From positions 1 to 12,060 of the forward strand of contig JAFRQC010000045.1 in the NCBI GenBank assembly GCA_017428805.1: a DNA stretch of 12,060 nucleotides. Reading direction: 5' to 3'. Each line of letters opens with the position of its first letter. Within the stretch, counting starts at the first letter, position 1. The notes under the pieces were generated by a model, which was given only the letters and a program-made list of their open reading frames with translations, was not told the DNA's origin and did no database searches. Positions 5,653-12,060 of the stretch are shown here, piece by piece. This DNA is from Prevotella sp. (GTDB taxonomy: Bacteria; Bacteroidota; Bacteroidia; Bacteroidales; Bacteroidaceae). The translations under genes were made by a program, and so were the position numbers.

Positions 5653-6428
5653 AAATAGCAGTAATAGGAGCAGGCGCCATGGGCGGCGCCACTGTGGAAG
5701 GCCTCATCAAGGGGCAGCAATTCAAGAACGAGGACATCACCGTGAGCGACCCTTCGCAGGCCGTGGTGGAGAAGTTTGCCAAGACGGGCGTCAGTGTGAC
5801 GACGGACAACAAGTTGGCGGCTGACAGTGCAGACATCGTCTGTGTGGTCGTGAAGCCCTGGCTCGTGGAGCAGGTGCTGAAGGACATCAAGCCAGAACTG
5901 GATCCGAAGAAGCAGATTCTGATTGTGATTGCCGCCGGCGTGAAGTCGGAGAGCATCAAGGAGTGGCTGGGAGAGCAGTGCCCGCCGCTGTTCCTCGTGA
6001 TTCCGAATATCGCCATTGCGGAGATGGCATCGATGACGTTTATCGTACCTATCGGAGCCTCGGAAGCAGAGACCAAGACCGTTGTCAACATCTTCGACGA
6101 GATGGGCAATTCGCTGATCACCGACGAGGCGCATCTGGCAGCAGGCACGACGCTCGCCTCCTGTGGCATCGCCTACGCTATGCGGTATATCCGTGCAGCA
6201 TCGGAAGGCGGTGTGGAACTGGGCTTCAAGGCCGACGATGCGAAGAGGATCGTGATGCAGACGATGAAAGGCGCCGTAGAGCTGTTGGAGGCCAGCGGTC
6301 TGCACCCCGAGGCCGCCATCGACCTGGTGACGACACCTGGCGGTGTGACCATCAAGGGTCTCAACGAGATGGAACATGCAGGCTTTACCTCCGCCGTCAT
6401 CCGCGGACTCAAAGCAGGAGCGAAGTAA
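5649..6428 (+). CDS. proC: Pyrroline-5-carboxylate reductase (ProC)
   Basis: ProC reduces 1-pyrroline-5-carboxylate to proline with NAD(P)H, the last step of proline synthesis. The 259-residue product opens with a short strand and the dinucleotide-binding turn GAGAMGGA (residues 7-14). It carries VVKPW and the FLVIPNIAI segment in the middle, and ends with the family signature starting TTPGGVTIKGLNEME (P230, G231, G232). Length is normal for the family. It overlaps argD by 4 bp and is followed 7 bp later by the first 99-bp palindromic element. With proB and proA downstream, the cluster encodes the whole glutamate-to-proline route. The antisense strand carries long open frames caused by codon bias, not genes. 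Confidence 0.93.
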   Translation: MKIAVIGAGAMGGATVEGLIKGQQFKNEDITVSDPSQAVVEKFAKTGVSVTTDNKLAADSADIVCVVVKPWLVEQVLKDIKPELDPKKQILIVIAAGVKSESIKEWLGEQCPPLFLVIPNIAIAEMASMTFIVPIGASEAETKTVVNIFDEMGNSLITDEAHLAAGTTLASCGIAYAMRYIRAASEGGVELGFKADDAKRIVMQTMKGAVELLEASGLHPEAAIDLVTTPGGVTIKGLNEMEHAGFTSAVIRGLKAGAK

Positions 6429-6435
6429 TATAATT

Positions 6436-6534
6436 GTTTACAGTTGACGGTTTACAGTTTACAGATGATATGACTGGAGACCGAAACACCCGCAGAGGTA
6501 ATCAACTGTAAACCGTAAACTGTAAACTGTAAAC
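6436..6534. repeat. 99-bp palindromic heptamer element, copy 1 (proC to XRE-cupin)
   Basis: The element begins GTTTACAG and ends CTGTAAAC. Its 34-bp arms match with four mismatches and each consists of four heptamers close to TTTACAG plus ATGAT or its complement. The 31-bp centre (6470-6500) is conserved in all four copies except for a few bases. It starts 7 bp after the proC stop and ends 9 bp before the next ATG, so it fills the junction. It also contains a 13-codon ORF, MTGDRNTRRGNQL (6470-6511). Confidence 0.93.
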
Positions 6535-6543
6535 AAAAAGTAT

Positions 6544-7101
6544 ATGGACGAACAATTAAAGCAGATAGGCGAACGCCTGAAGGGATTGCGCGACGTGCTC
6601 GACATCCCCGTGAGTGAGATGGCAGAGACCATCGGCATCAGTGCCGAGAAGTATGAGAAGATAGAGGCCGGCGAGTTGGACATCACCATCTCGAACCTTA
6701 TGAAGATTGCCCATAAGTACGGGGTATCGACAGAGGAACTGATCTTTGCAGAAGCCCCTCATATGAAGTCATACTATGTGACCCGCAAGGGACAGGGTAT
6801 GAGTATCGAACGTACCAAGGCTTATAAATACCAGAGCCTCGTGGGCGGCTTCGTGAACCACAAGGCCGACGTGTTCATCGTTACCGTTGAGCCCAAGCCC
6901 GGTGTTCACACCATCTATAAGAACTCGCACCCCGGACAGGAGTTCAACCTCGTGCTCGAAGGTAAGATGGAGCTCTATATCGGCGGTAAGACGATGGTGC
7001 TCGAAGAGGGCGACAGCATCTATTTCGACTCCACGAAACCCCACGGTATGCTCGCCGTCGGTGACAAAGCCGTGAAGTTTCTCGCCTTTACAGTCGAGTA
7101 A
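6544..7101 (+). CDS. XRE-family regulator with C-terminal cupin domain
   Basis: The 185-residue protein combines a helix-turn-helix of the XRE/Cro type (about residues 5-68; recognition region VSEMAETIGISAEKYEKIEAG) with a cupin_2 beta-barrel (about 100-185). Cupin marks include HPGQEFNLVLEGKM (H129, E133), GDSIYFDSTKPHG (H167) and a closing strand. This architecture is that of small-molecule-sensing transcription factors such as the SutR/PuuR type; the cupin would bind the effector. It lies between two copies of the 99-bp element, just before the acyl-CoA synthetase, and I recall this pair being adjacent in other Bacteroidales. It may control the synthetase gene, the whole cluster, or neither. 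No operator can be read with confidence, though the palindromic elements on either side are candidates. The start ATG at 6544 follows A-rich sequence. Confidence 0.88.
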   Translation: MDEQLKQIGERLKGLRDVLDIPVSEMAETIGISAEKYEKIEAGELDITISNLMKIAHKYGVSTEELIFAEAPHMKSYYVTRKGQGMSIERTKAYKYQSLVGGFVNHKADVFIVTVEPKPGVHTIYKNSHPGQEFNLVLEGKMELYIGGKTMVLEEGDSIYFDSTKPHGMLAVGDKAVKFLAFTVE

Positions 7102-7108
7102 AACAATT

Positions 7109-7207
7109 GTTTACAGTTGACGGTTTACAGTTTACAGATGATATGACTGGAGACCGAAACTCCCGCAGAGGTAATCAACTGTAAACCGTAAACTGTAAAC
7201 AGTAAAC
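7109..7207. repeat. 99-bp palindromic heptamer element, copy 2 (XRE-cupin to acyl-CoA synthetase)
   Basis: Same length and layout as the copy at 6436-6534. It differs in one centre base (AACTCCCG for AACACCCG) and in the right end, which reads CAGTAAAC instead of CTGTAAAC. It begins 7 bp after the regulator stop and ends 9 bp before the synthetase ATG at 7217. The inner short ORF reads MTGDRNSRRGNQL (7143-7184). Confidence 0.93.
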
Positions 7208-7216
7208 AAGAAAAGT

Positions 7217-8908
7217 ATGATAGAAAGATTTTTGAAGCAGACAAAGTTCACGTCTGTTGAGGATTACAACAAGAACCTGGAGTTCATCATTCCCGAGGGC
7301 TTCAACTTCGCCTACGACGTGATGGACGCCTGGGCAGCAGAGGCTCCCGAGAAGCTGGCAATCCTGTGGACCAACGACCAGGGTGACGAGATACGCACCA
7401 CCTACGGAGAACTGAAGGAGCAGACCGATCAGGCCGCCTCTTATCTGATGTCGTTAGGCATCGGCAAGAACGACCCTGTGATGTTGATTCTGAAGCGCCG
7501 TTACGAGTGGTGGGTGGTTATGCTCGCCCTGCATAAGATCGGTGCCATCGTCATCCCTGCCACCCACATGCTGACCAAGCACGACATCGTGTATCGCAAT
7601 ACCCGTGCCTCGGTGAAGGCCATCATCTGTGTGGATGATAAGTATGTGATGAGCCAGGTAGAGGCCGCCATGTCCGAGAGCCCGACGGTGGATACGCTGA
7701 TAAAGGTGGGCAATGAGGCGGATCAGACCACCCCTAACCCCTCCTACTCAGGAGGGGAAATCTGGCACGACTGGCAGAGCGAATGGAAGCAGGCCCCGCA
7801 GTTCGTCCGTCCGAAGCATGTCAACGACAACTCTGACACGATGCTGATGTATTTTACTTCAGGCACCAGTGGCGAGCCGAAGATGGTGGCCCACGACTAC
7901 CTCTATGCCATGGGACATCTGACAACGGGTGTGTTCTGGCATAACCTGCACGAAGGTTCCCTCCACCTGACCGTTGCCGACACCGGCTGGGGTAAGGCCG
8001 TTTGGGGTAAGTTCTATGGTCAGTGGTTCGCCGGCGCAACGGTGTTCGTCTTCGACCACGAGAAGTTCAATGCCGACACCCTGCTGCGTCAGATTGAGAA
8101 ATACAAGGTGACGAGTTTCTGTGCACCTCCCACTATCTACCGCTTCATGATCCGCGAGGATCTGTCGAACTATGACCTCTCTTCGCTGGAATATTGCACC
8201 ACCGCCGGCGAGGCCCTGAATCCCGCCGTGTTCGATAAGTTCTACGAGAAGACCGGCATCAAGATGATGGAAGGCTTCGGACAGACGGAGACCACCATGA
8301 CGCTCGGCACCTTCCCCTGGATGGAGCCGAAGCCCGGCAGCATGGGTATGCCCAACGCCCAGTATAACATCGACCTGCTGCGTGCCGACGGCACCAGTTG
8401 CGAGGATGGTGAGAAGGGTGAGATCGTGGTGCGCGTCGGTGACCGTAAGCCCATCGGCCTCTTCAAGGAATACTATCGTGACGAGGAACTGACCCGTGAG
8501 GCCTGGCACGACGGCATCTATCATACCGGCGATATGGCCTGGCGCGATGAAGACGGCTACTACTGGTTCGAAGGCCGTATCGACGATGTGATCAAGAGCT
8601 CCGGCTACCGTATCGGTCCGTTTGAGGTGGAGAGTGCCCTGATGACGCATCCCGCCGTCGTAGAGTGTGCCATCACCGGTGTGCCCGACGATATCCGTGG
8701 TATGGTGGTGAAGGCTACCGTCGTACTCGGCAAGGAGTGGAAGGACAAGGCCGGCGAAGACCTCATCAAGGAACTGCAACAGCACGTGAAGAAAGAGACG
8801 GCTCCCTATAAGTACCCCCGTATCATCGAGTTCGTCGATGAACTGCCGAAGACCATCAGCGGTAAGATCCGCCGTGTGGAGATCAGACAGAAGGACGAGA
8901 AGAAATAA
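7217..8908 (+). CDS. AMP-forming acyl-CoA synthetase, medium-chain-like
   Basis: The 563-residue enzyme belongs to the adenylate-forming ANL superfamily, which activates a carboxylic acid with ATP and transfers it to CoA. Motifs in order are the phosphate loop YFTSGTSGEPK (Y212-K222), GFGQTETT (from G353), YHTGDMAWRDEDGYYWFEGRIDDVIKSSGYRIG in the hinge region (TGD at 437-439), and the C-terminal catalytic lysine in TISGKIRR (K550). The overall pattern resembles medium-chain or acetyl-CoA synthetase-like enzymes; the substrate cannot be read. An oddity is residues 170-181 (QTTPNPSYSGGE), coded by a 36-bp copy of a repeat that also ends proB; it sits in the N-terminal domain before the phosphate loop and keeps the frame. 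The gene follows an XRE-cupin regulator and precedes proB, so a role linked to amino-acid metabolism or to succinyl groups is possible but unproven. Confidence 0.9.
   Translation: MIERFLKQTKFTSVEDYNKNLEFIIPEGFNFAYDVMDAWAAEAPEKLAILWTNDQGDEIRTTYGELKEQTDQAASYLMSLGIGKNDPVMLILKRRYEWWVVMLALHKIGAIVIPATHMLTKHDIVYRNTRASVKAIICVDDKYVMSQVEAAMSESPTVDTLIKVGNEADQTTPNPSYSGGEIWHDWQSEWKQAPQFVRPKHVNDNSDTMLMYFTSGTSGEPKMVAHDYLYAMGHLTTGVFWHNLHEGSLHLTVADTGWGKAVWGKFYGQWFAGATVFVFDHEKFNADTLLRQIEKYKVTSFCAPPTIYRFMIREDLSNYDLSSLEYCTTAGEALNPAVFDKFYEKTGIKMMEGFGQTETTMTLGTFPWMEPKPGSMGMPNAQYNIDLLRADGTSCEDGEKGEIVVRVGDRKPIGLFKEYYRDEELTREAWHDGIYHTGDMAWRDEDGYYWFEGRIDDVIKSSGYRIGPFEVESALMTHPAVVECAITGVPDDIRGMVVKATVVLGKEWKDKAGEDLIKELQQHVKKETAPYKYPRIIEFVDELPKTISGKIRRVEIRQKDEKK
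7724..7759. repeat. 36-bp CCCCTCCT/AGGAGGGG repeat, in frame inside the synthetase gene
   Basis: The copy starts CAGACCACCCCTAA and contains CCCCTCCT-ACTC-AGGAGGGG, an 8-bp hairpin. It matches the copy at 9780-9816 except for one missing A in the loop. Being 36 bp, it adds exactly 12 codons (residues 170-181) with no frame change. Confidence 0.9.
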
Positions 8909-8914
8909 ATAATA

Positions 8915-9013
8915 GTTTACAGTTGACGGTTTACAGTTTACAGATGATATGACTGGAGGCCGGAACACCCGCAGAGGTAATCAACTGTAAACCGTAAACT
9001 GTAAACAGTAAAC
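8915..9013. repeat. 99-bp palindromic heptamer element, copy 3 (acyl-CoA synthetase to proB)
   Basis: Same length and layout as the other copies, with centre changes GAGGCCGG for GAGACCGA, and the CAGTAAAC right end shared with copy 2. It begins 6 bp after the synthetase stop and ends one base before the proB ATG, so its right arm forms the ribosome-entry region. The inner short ORF reads MTGGRNTRRGNQL (8949-8990). Confidence 0.93.
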
Positions 9014-9014
9014 A

Positions 9015-9803
9015 ATGAGAAGGATTGTTGTAAAGATCGGTTCGAACGTGCTGACGCGGAAAGACGGGAAACTGGATGTCACCCGGATGTCGGCACTCGT
9101 AGACCAGATTGCCTGGCTACGGAAGCAGGGCATCGAGGTGATTGTCGTATCGTCGGGTGCCATGGCCTCCGGACGAGGCGAACTGCGCATCGACCACTCC
9201 CTCGACTCAGTGGAGCAGCGACAGTTGTTCTCCGCCGTGGGTCAGGTGAAACTCGTGGGACTCTACTATGACCTGTTCCGCGAGTTCGGCATCCACGTAG
9301 GCCAGGTGCTGACGATGAAGGAGAACTTCGAGCCTGGTGAGCAGTATCGCAACCAGCGGGCTTGTATGACGGTGATGCTGGAGAACGACGTGCTGCCCAT
9401 CGTCAACGAGAACGACACCGTCAGCGTCACAGAGCTGATGTTTACGGATAACGACGAGCTCTCCGGCCTCATCGCCCAAATGATGCAGGCAGATACCCTC
9501 ATCCTCCTCTCGAACATCGACGGTATCTTCACCACCCATCCCGATGATCCCAGTGCCGAACTCATCCGTGAGGTGGCTCCCGGCCGTGACCTCTCTGAAT
9601 ACATCCAACCCGAGAAGAGTGCCTTCGGTCGTGGTGGTATGCACTCGAAGTACACCACTGCCGCCAAGGTGTCCCAGGCCGGCATCCGTGTCATCATCGC
9701 CAACGGTGAGCGTGAGAACATCCTCGTGGATCTGATTGAGCACAATAACGAGACTCCACATACGGAGTTTACGCCTGTTCAGACCACCCCTAACCCCTCC
9801 TAA
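9015..9803 (+). CDS. proB: Glutamate 5-kinase (ProB), short form without PUA domain
   Basis: ProB phosphorylates glutamate to gamma-glutamyl phosphate, the first and usually proline-inhibited step of proline synthesis. The 262-residue product is a single amino-acid-kinase domain: VVKIGSNVLTR (residues 5-15), VVSSGAMASGRGEL near 45-57, the glutamate-site segment VNENDTVS (130-137), LLSNIDGIFT, and the nucleotide-site segment FGRGGMHSKYTTAAK. E. coli ProB has about 367 residues because of a C-terminal PUA domain; this one lacks it, as do other short ProB proteins. The last residues (QTTPNPS) and the stop codon are coded by the repeat at 9780-9816, so the C-terminus was probably altered by that repeat. 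The start directly follows the palindromic element at 8915-9013. proA begins 37 bp after the stop. Confidence 0.93.
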   Translation: MRRIVVKIGSNVLTRKDGKLDVTRMSALVDQIAWLRKQGIEVIVVSSGAMASGRGELRIDHSLDSVEQRQLFSAVGQVKLVGLYYDLFREFGIHVGQVLTMKENFEPGEQYRNQRACMTVMLENDVLPIVNENDTVSVTELMFTDNDELSGLIAQMMQADTLILLSNIDGIFTTHPDDPSAELIREVAPGRDLSEYIQPEKSAFGRGGMHSKYTTAAKVSQAGIRVIIANGERENILVDLIEHNNETPHTEFTPVQTTPNPS

Positions 9804-9816
9804 CTCAGGAGGGGAA
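9780..9816. repeat. 37-bp CCCCTCCT/AGGAGGGG repeat at the proB-proA junction
   Basis: Matches the 36-bp copy in the acyl-CoA synthetase gene apart from one extra A in the hairpin loop (CCCCTCCT-AACTC-AGGAGGGG). It supplies the last seven codons and the TAA stop of proB and puts an 8-bp hairpin about 27 bp before the proA ATG. It takes the place of the 99-bp element found at most other junctions. Confidence 0.9.
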
Positions 9817-9840
9817 GTAGATACTTCTAAAGATTGAATT

Positions 9841-11082
9841 ATGCAACTGAAAGAGACTTTTGAGAGAGTGAAGCGCGCCAGTAAGAGCCTGGCCTTGCTG
9901 AGCGACGGGCAGCGCAACGAGATACTCAATGCCGTTGCCGATGCTATTATTAATAATAAGGTAAGGATCCTTGACGCCAACGCTCAGGACCTGGCCAAGA
10001 TGTCGAAGGACAATCCCCTCTACGACCGTCTGCAACTGACGGACAGTCGTCTGGAAGGCATCGCCTCCGATATGCGCAACGTCGCCACCCTGCCCACGCC
10101 CTTAGGACACATCACTAAGCAGAAGACACTGCCTAACGGTCTCCGTCTCTGCCGTGTCAGCGTGCCCTTCGGTGTCATCGGCATGATCTACGAGGCCCGT
10201 CCCAATGTGACCTTCGACGTCTTCTCCCTCTGTTTCAAGAGTGGTAACGCCTGTGTGCTGAAAGGCGGCAAGGATGCCGACTGCTCCAACCGTGAGGAGG
10301 TGGCACTGATCCATGAGATCTTAGAGAAATATGGTGTCAGCCCTGATGTCGTCGCCCTGCTGCCCGCCACCCATGAGGCTACTGGCGAAATGCTCAATGC
10401 CGTGGGTTACGTGGATCTCTGCATCCCCCGTGGCGGACGTAAGCTCATCGACTTCGTCAGGGATACCGCCCGGGTGCCGGTGATTGAGACGGGTGCCGGT
10501 GTGGTGAATACTTATTTCGACGAAGAGGGTGATCTCGGCATGGGCAAGGCGATTATCAACAATGCCAAGACCCGTCGCGTCTCTGTCTGCAACGCCCTCG
10601 ACTGCCTGCTCATTCACGAGAGCCGTCTTCCAGACCTTCCCGCTCTCTGCGAGAAGATGGCAGAGAAGAATGTGATCATCTATGCCGATGAGAAAGCCTT
10701 TGCAGCCCTCAGCGGTAAGTATCCCTACCTGGAGCATGCCACCGAGGACAGCTTCGGCACGGAGTTCATGGACTACAAACTCGCCATCAAGACCGTTGCA
10801 TCTCTCGACGAGGCCTTAGACCATATCGATGCCAACGGTTCCGGCCATAGCGAATCCATCATCACCATGAATGAGGCCACTGCCCGAAAGTTCCAGGCCC
10901 ATGTCGATGCCGCCTGCGTCTATTGGAATGTCCCCACCTCGTTTACCGACGGTGCGCAGTTCGGCCTCGGTGCAGAGATTGGCATTTCCACCCAGAAGCT
11001 CGGTCCCCGTGGTCCGATGGCGCTGGAAGAGATCTGCACCTACAAGTGGCTCATCGAAGGTGAAGGACAAACGAGACTGTAA
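9841..11082 (+). CDS. proA: Gamma-glutamyl phosphate reductase (ProA)
   Basis: ProA reduces gamma-glutamyl phosphate to glutamate semialdehyde with NADPH; the product cyclises to the ProC substrate. The 413-residue sequence has normal family length. Visible marks are [19 protein letters not shown] (GVIGMI from residue 111), [20 protein letters not shown] (from I195), the catalytic cysteine in [13 protein letters not shown] (C250) and [13 protein letters not shown] near the C-terminus. ProA and ProB act as a complex in other bacteria because the phosphate intermediate is unstable, which fits their adjacency. The start at 9841 follows the A/T-rich AAAGATTGAATT. A 99-bp palindromic element begins 6 bp after the stop. 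Confidence 0.95.
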   Translation: MQLKETFERVKRASKSLALLSDGQRNEILNAVADAIINNKVRILDANAQDLAKMSKDNPLYDRLQLTDSRLEGIASDMRNVATLPTPLGHITKQKTLPNGLRLCRVSVPFGVIGMIYEARPNVTFDVFSLCFKSGNACVLKGGKDADCSNREEVALIHEILEKYGVSPDVVALLPATHEATGEMLNAVGYVDLCIPRGGRKLIDFVRDTARVPVIETGAGVVNTYFDEEGDLGMGKAIINNAKTRRVSVCNALDCLLIHESRLPDLPALCEKMAEKNVIIYADEKAFAALSGKYPYLEHATEDSFGTEFMDYKLAIKTVASLDEALDHIDANGSGHSESIITMNEATARKFQAHVDAACVYWNVPTSFTDGAQFGLGAEIGISTQKLGPRGPMALEEICTYKWLIEGEGQTRL

Positions 11083-11088
11083 TTTAAT

Positions 11089-11187
11089 GTTTACAGTTGA
11101 CGGTTTACAGTTTACAGATGATATGACTGGAGACCGAATCAACCGCAGAGGTAATCAACTGTAAACCGTAAACTGTAAACTGTAAAC
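11089..11187. repeat. 99-bp palindromic heptamer element, copy 4 (proA to argF')
   Basis: Same length and layout as the others. The centre reads GAATCAACCG where copy 1 has GAAACACCCG, and the right end CTGTAAAC matches copy 1. It begins 6 bp after the proA stop and ends 9 bp before the argF' ATG. The inner short ORF reads MTGDRINRRGNQL (11123-11164). Confidence 0.93.
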
Positions 11188-11196
11188 AAAAAATAT

Positions 11197-12060
11197 ATGA
11201 AATCATTCATTAACGTACAGGATATCGGGCCGTTGGATAAGGCGATGGCCGAAGCATTTGAGATTAAGAACGACCGTTATAAGTATCAGCATCTGGGCAA
11301 GAACAAAACCCTGATGATGATCTTCTTCAACAACTCGTTGCGTACCCGTCTGTCCACCCAGAAGGCCGCCATGAACTTAGGTATGAATGTCATCGTGCTC
11401 GATGTCAATGCCGGTGCCTGGAAACTGGAGACGGAGCGTGGTGTCATCATGGACGGTGACAAGAGTGAGCATCTGCTGGAGGCCATCCCCGTGATGGGCT
11501 GCTACTGCGACCTCATCGGTGTACGCTCCTTTGCCGGACTGACAGACCGTGAGTATGACTATGCCGAGACGGTGCTGAACCAGTTTATCAAATACTCTGG
11601 CCGTCCCGTCTTCGCGATGGAGACTGCCACCGTGCATCCCTTGCAGGCCTTCGCAGACCTCATCACCATCGAGGAGCATAAGACCGTCAAGCGTCCGAAG
11701 GTCGTGCTGACCTGGGCACCCCATTGCCGTGCTTTGCCACAGGCAGTGCCCAACAGCTTCGCCCAGTGGATGAACGCCGCCGATGTCGATCTCGTCATCA
11801 CCCACCCCGAGGGCTATGAGCTTGATCCGAAATTCATCGGTAATGCCCGTGTGGAGTATGATCAGAAGAAAGCCTTCGAAGGTGCCGACTTCATCTACGC
11901 CAAGAACTGGAGTAATCCCGGCGTGACCAATCCTGCCGACTATGGCAAGATCACATCCAAGGATATGTCGTGGACGGTGGACACCGAGCACATGTCGTGG
12001 ACGAACAATGGTAAGTTCATGCACTGCCTGCCCGTCCGCCGTAACCTGATTGTCACCGAC
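11197..12060 (+). CDS. argF': N-succinylornithine carbamoyltransferase (ArgF'), 3' end outside the window
   Basis: The visible 288 residues match the Bacteroides-type transcarbamylase that moves the carbamoyl group of carbamoyl phosphate to N-succinylornithine, giving N-succinylcitrulline in arginine synthesis. Marks are the carbamoyl-phosphate site FFNNSLRTRLSTQ (S47-R51), LETERGVIMDGDK (77-89), and HCLPVRR (276-282), the last shared by all ornithine-type transcarbamylases. Residue 90 is Ser. In published work as I remember it, this position sets acyl choice: Glu for acetylornithine enzymes, Pro in the Bacteroides fragilis succinyl enzyme, and Ser, Ala or Val also giving succinyl specificity. 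Ser90 thus supports the succinyl form. About 30 residues are missing at the window edge, judged against the roughly 318-residue Bacteroides enzyme. The ATG at 11197 follows an A-rich spacer after a 99-bp element. Confidence 0.92.
   Translation, partial: MKSFINVQDIGPLDKAMAEAFEIKNDRYKYQHLGKNKTLMMIFFNNSLRTRLSTQKAAMNLGMNVIVLDVNAGAWKLETERGVIMDGDKSEHLLEAIPVMGCYCDLIGVRSFAGLTDREYDYAETVLNQFIKYSGRPVFAMETATVHPLQAFADLITIEEHKTVKRPKVVLTWAPHCRALPQAVPNSFAQWMNAADVDLVITHPEGYELDPKFIGNARVEYDQKKAFEGADFIYAKNWSNPGVTNPADYGKITSKDMSWTVDTEHMSWTNNGKFMHCLPVRRNLIVTD

Noticed and set aside
5535..6377. Minus-strand ORF (280 codons) antisense to argD and proC
   Set aside because: It covers parts of two well-supported genes and has no motif of its own.
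7859..8968. Long minus-strand ORF (369 codons) antisense to the acyl-CoA synthetase
   Set aside because: The plus strand has a complete enzyme with all motifs. The antisense product is His/Leu-rich with no recognisable domain, as expected from third-position GC bias.
9015..9803. Truncated or frameshifted proB
   Set aside because: It is short only because the PUA domain is absent, which is known for other ProB proteins; the kinase domain is complete.
9207..9980. Minus-strand ORF (257 codons) antisense to proB/proA
   Set aside because: It crosses the repeat at 9780-9816 and two intact genes; the translation has no domain signature.
6436..11187. CRISPR array or other spacer-repeat system built from the 99-bp repeats
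   Set aside because: The copies are 0.7-2.2 kb apart with whole housekeeping genes between them, are too long and internally palindromic, and no cas genes are present.

Overview
The window looks like a chromosomal segment from a Bacteroidales bacterium, most likely Prevotella or a close relative. Four things point there: three promoters of the Bacteroidetes sigma type (TTTG, 20-bp spacer, TAnnTTTG), start codons preceded by A/T-rich sequence instead of Shine-Dalgarno motifs, a BspA-like leucine-rich secreted protein with a Prevotella-style C-terminal tail, and an ornithine transcarbamylase of the Bacteroides N-succinylornithine type. The genus is inferred, not proven.

Layout. Positions 1-290 hold a possible 32-codon peptide gene in GC-rich, foldable DNA, then an A/T-rich leader. 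Positions 292-2484 encode a secreted leucine-rich-repeat protein, followed by a 49-residue acidic peptide (2563-2712) that resembles the first peptide. Positions 2713-3032 are non-coding and hold a run of hairpins, two of which look like terminators. A minus-strand Rpn-family PD-(D/E)XK nuclease lies at 3033-4034. It shares a mirrored divergent promoter region with a small unknown plus-strand ORF (4185-4508).

From about 4450 to the right edge runs a plus-strand amino-acid biosynthesis cluster: argD-type aminotransferase, proC, an XRE-cupin regulator, an acyl-CoA synthetase, proB, proA and argF' (cut by the window end). proB, proA and proC together make proline from glutamate. ArgD and ArgF' are two steps of the acylated (probably succinylated) arginine pathway. 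The XRE-cupin and acyl-CoA synthetase genes have no obvious pathway role here.

The most striking structure is what fills the gene junctions. argD and proC overlap by 4 bp. Four other junctions each hold a copy of the same 99-bp imperfect palindrome, whose arms are built from four heptamers of the type TTTACAG. The proB-proA junction holds a different short CCCCTCCT/AGGAGGGG repeat. A second copy of that repeat sits in frame inside the acyl-CoA synthetase. A related four-heptamer array lies directly before the argD start codon. These repeats recur within one operon, sit next to start codons, and are not explained by the genes; they are the best candidates for something undescribed.
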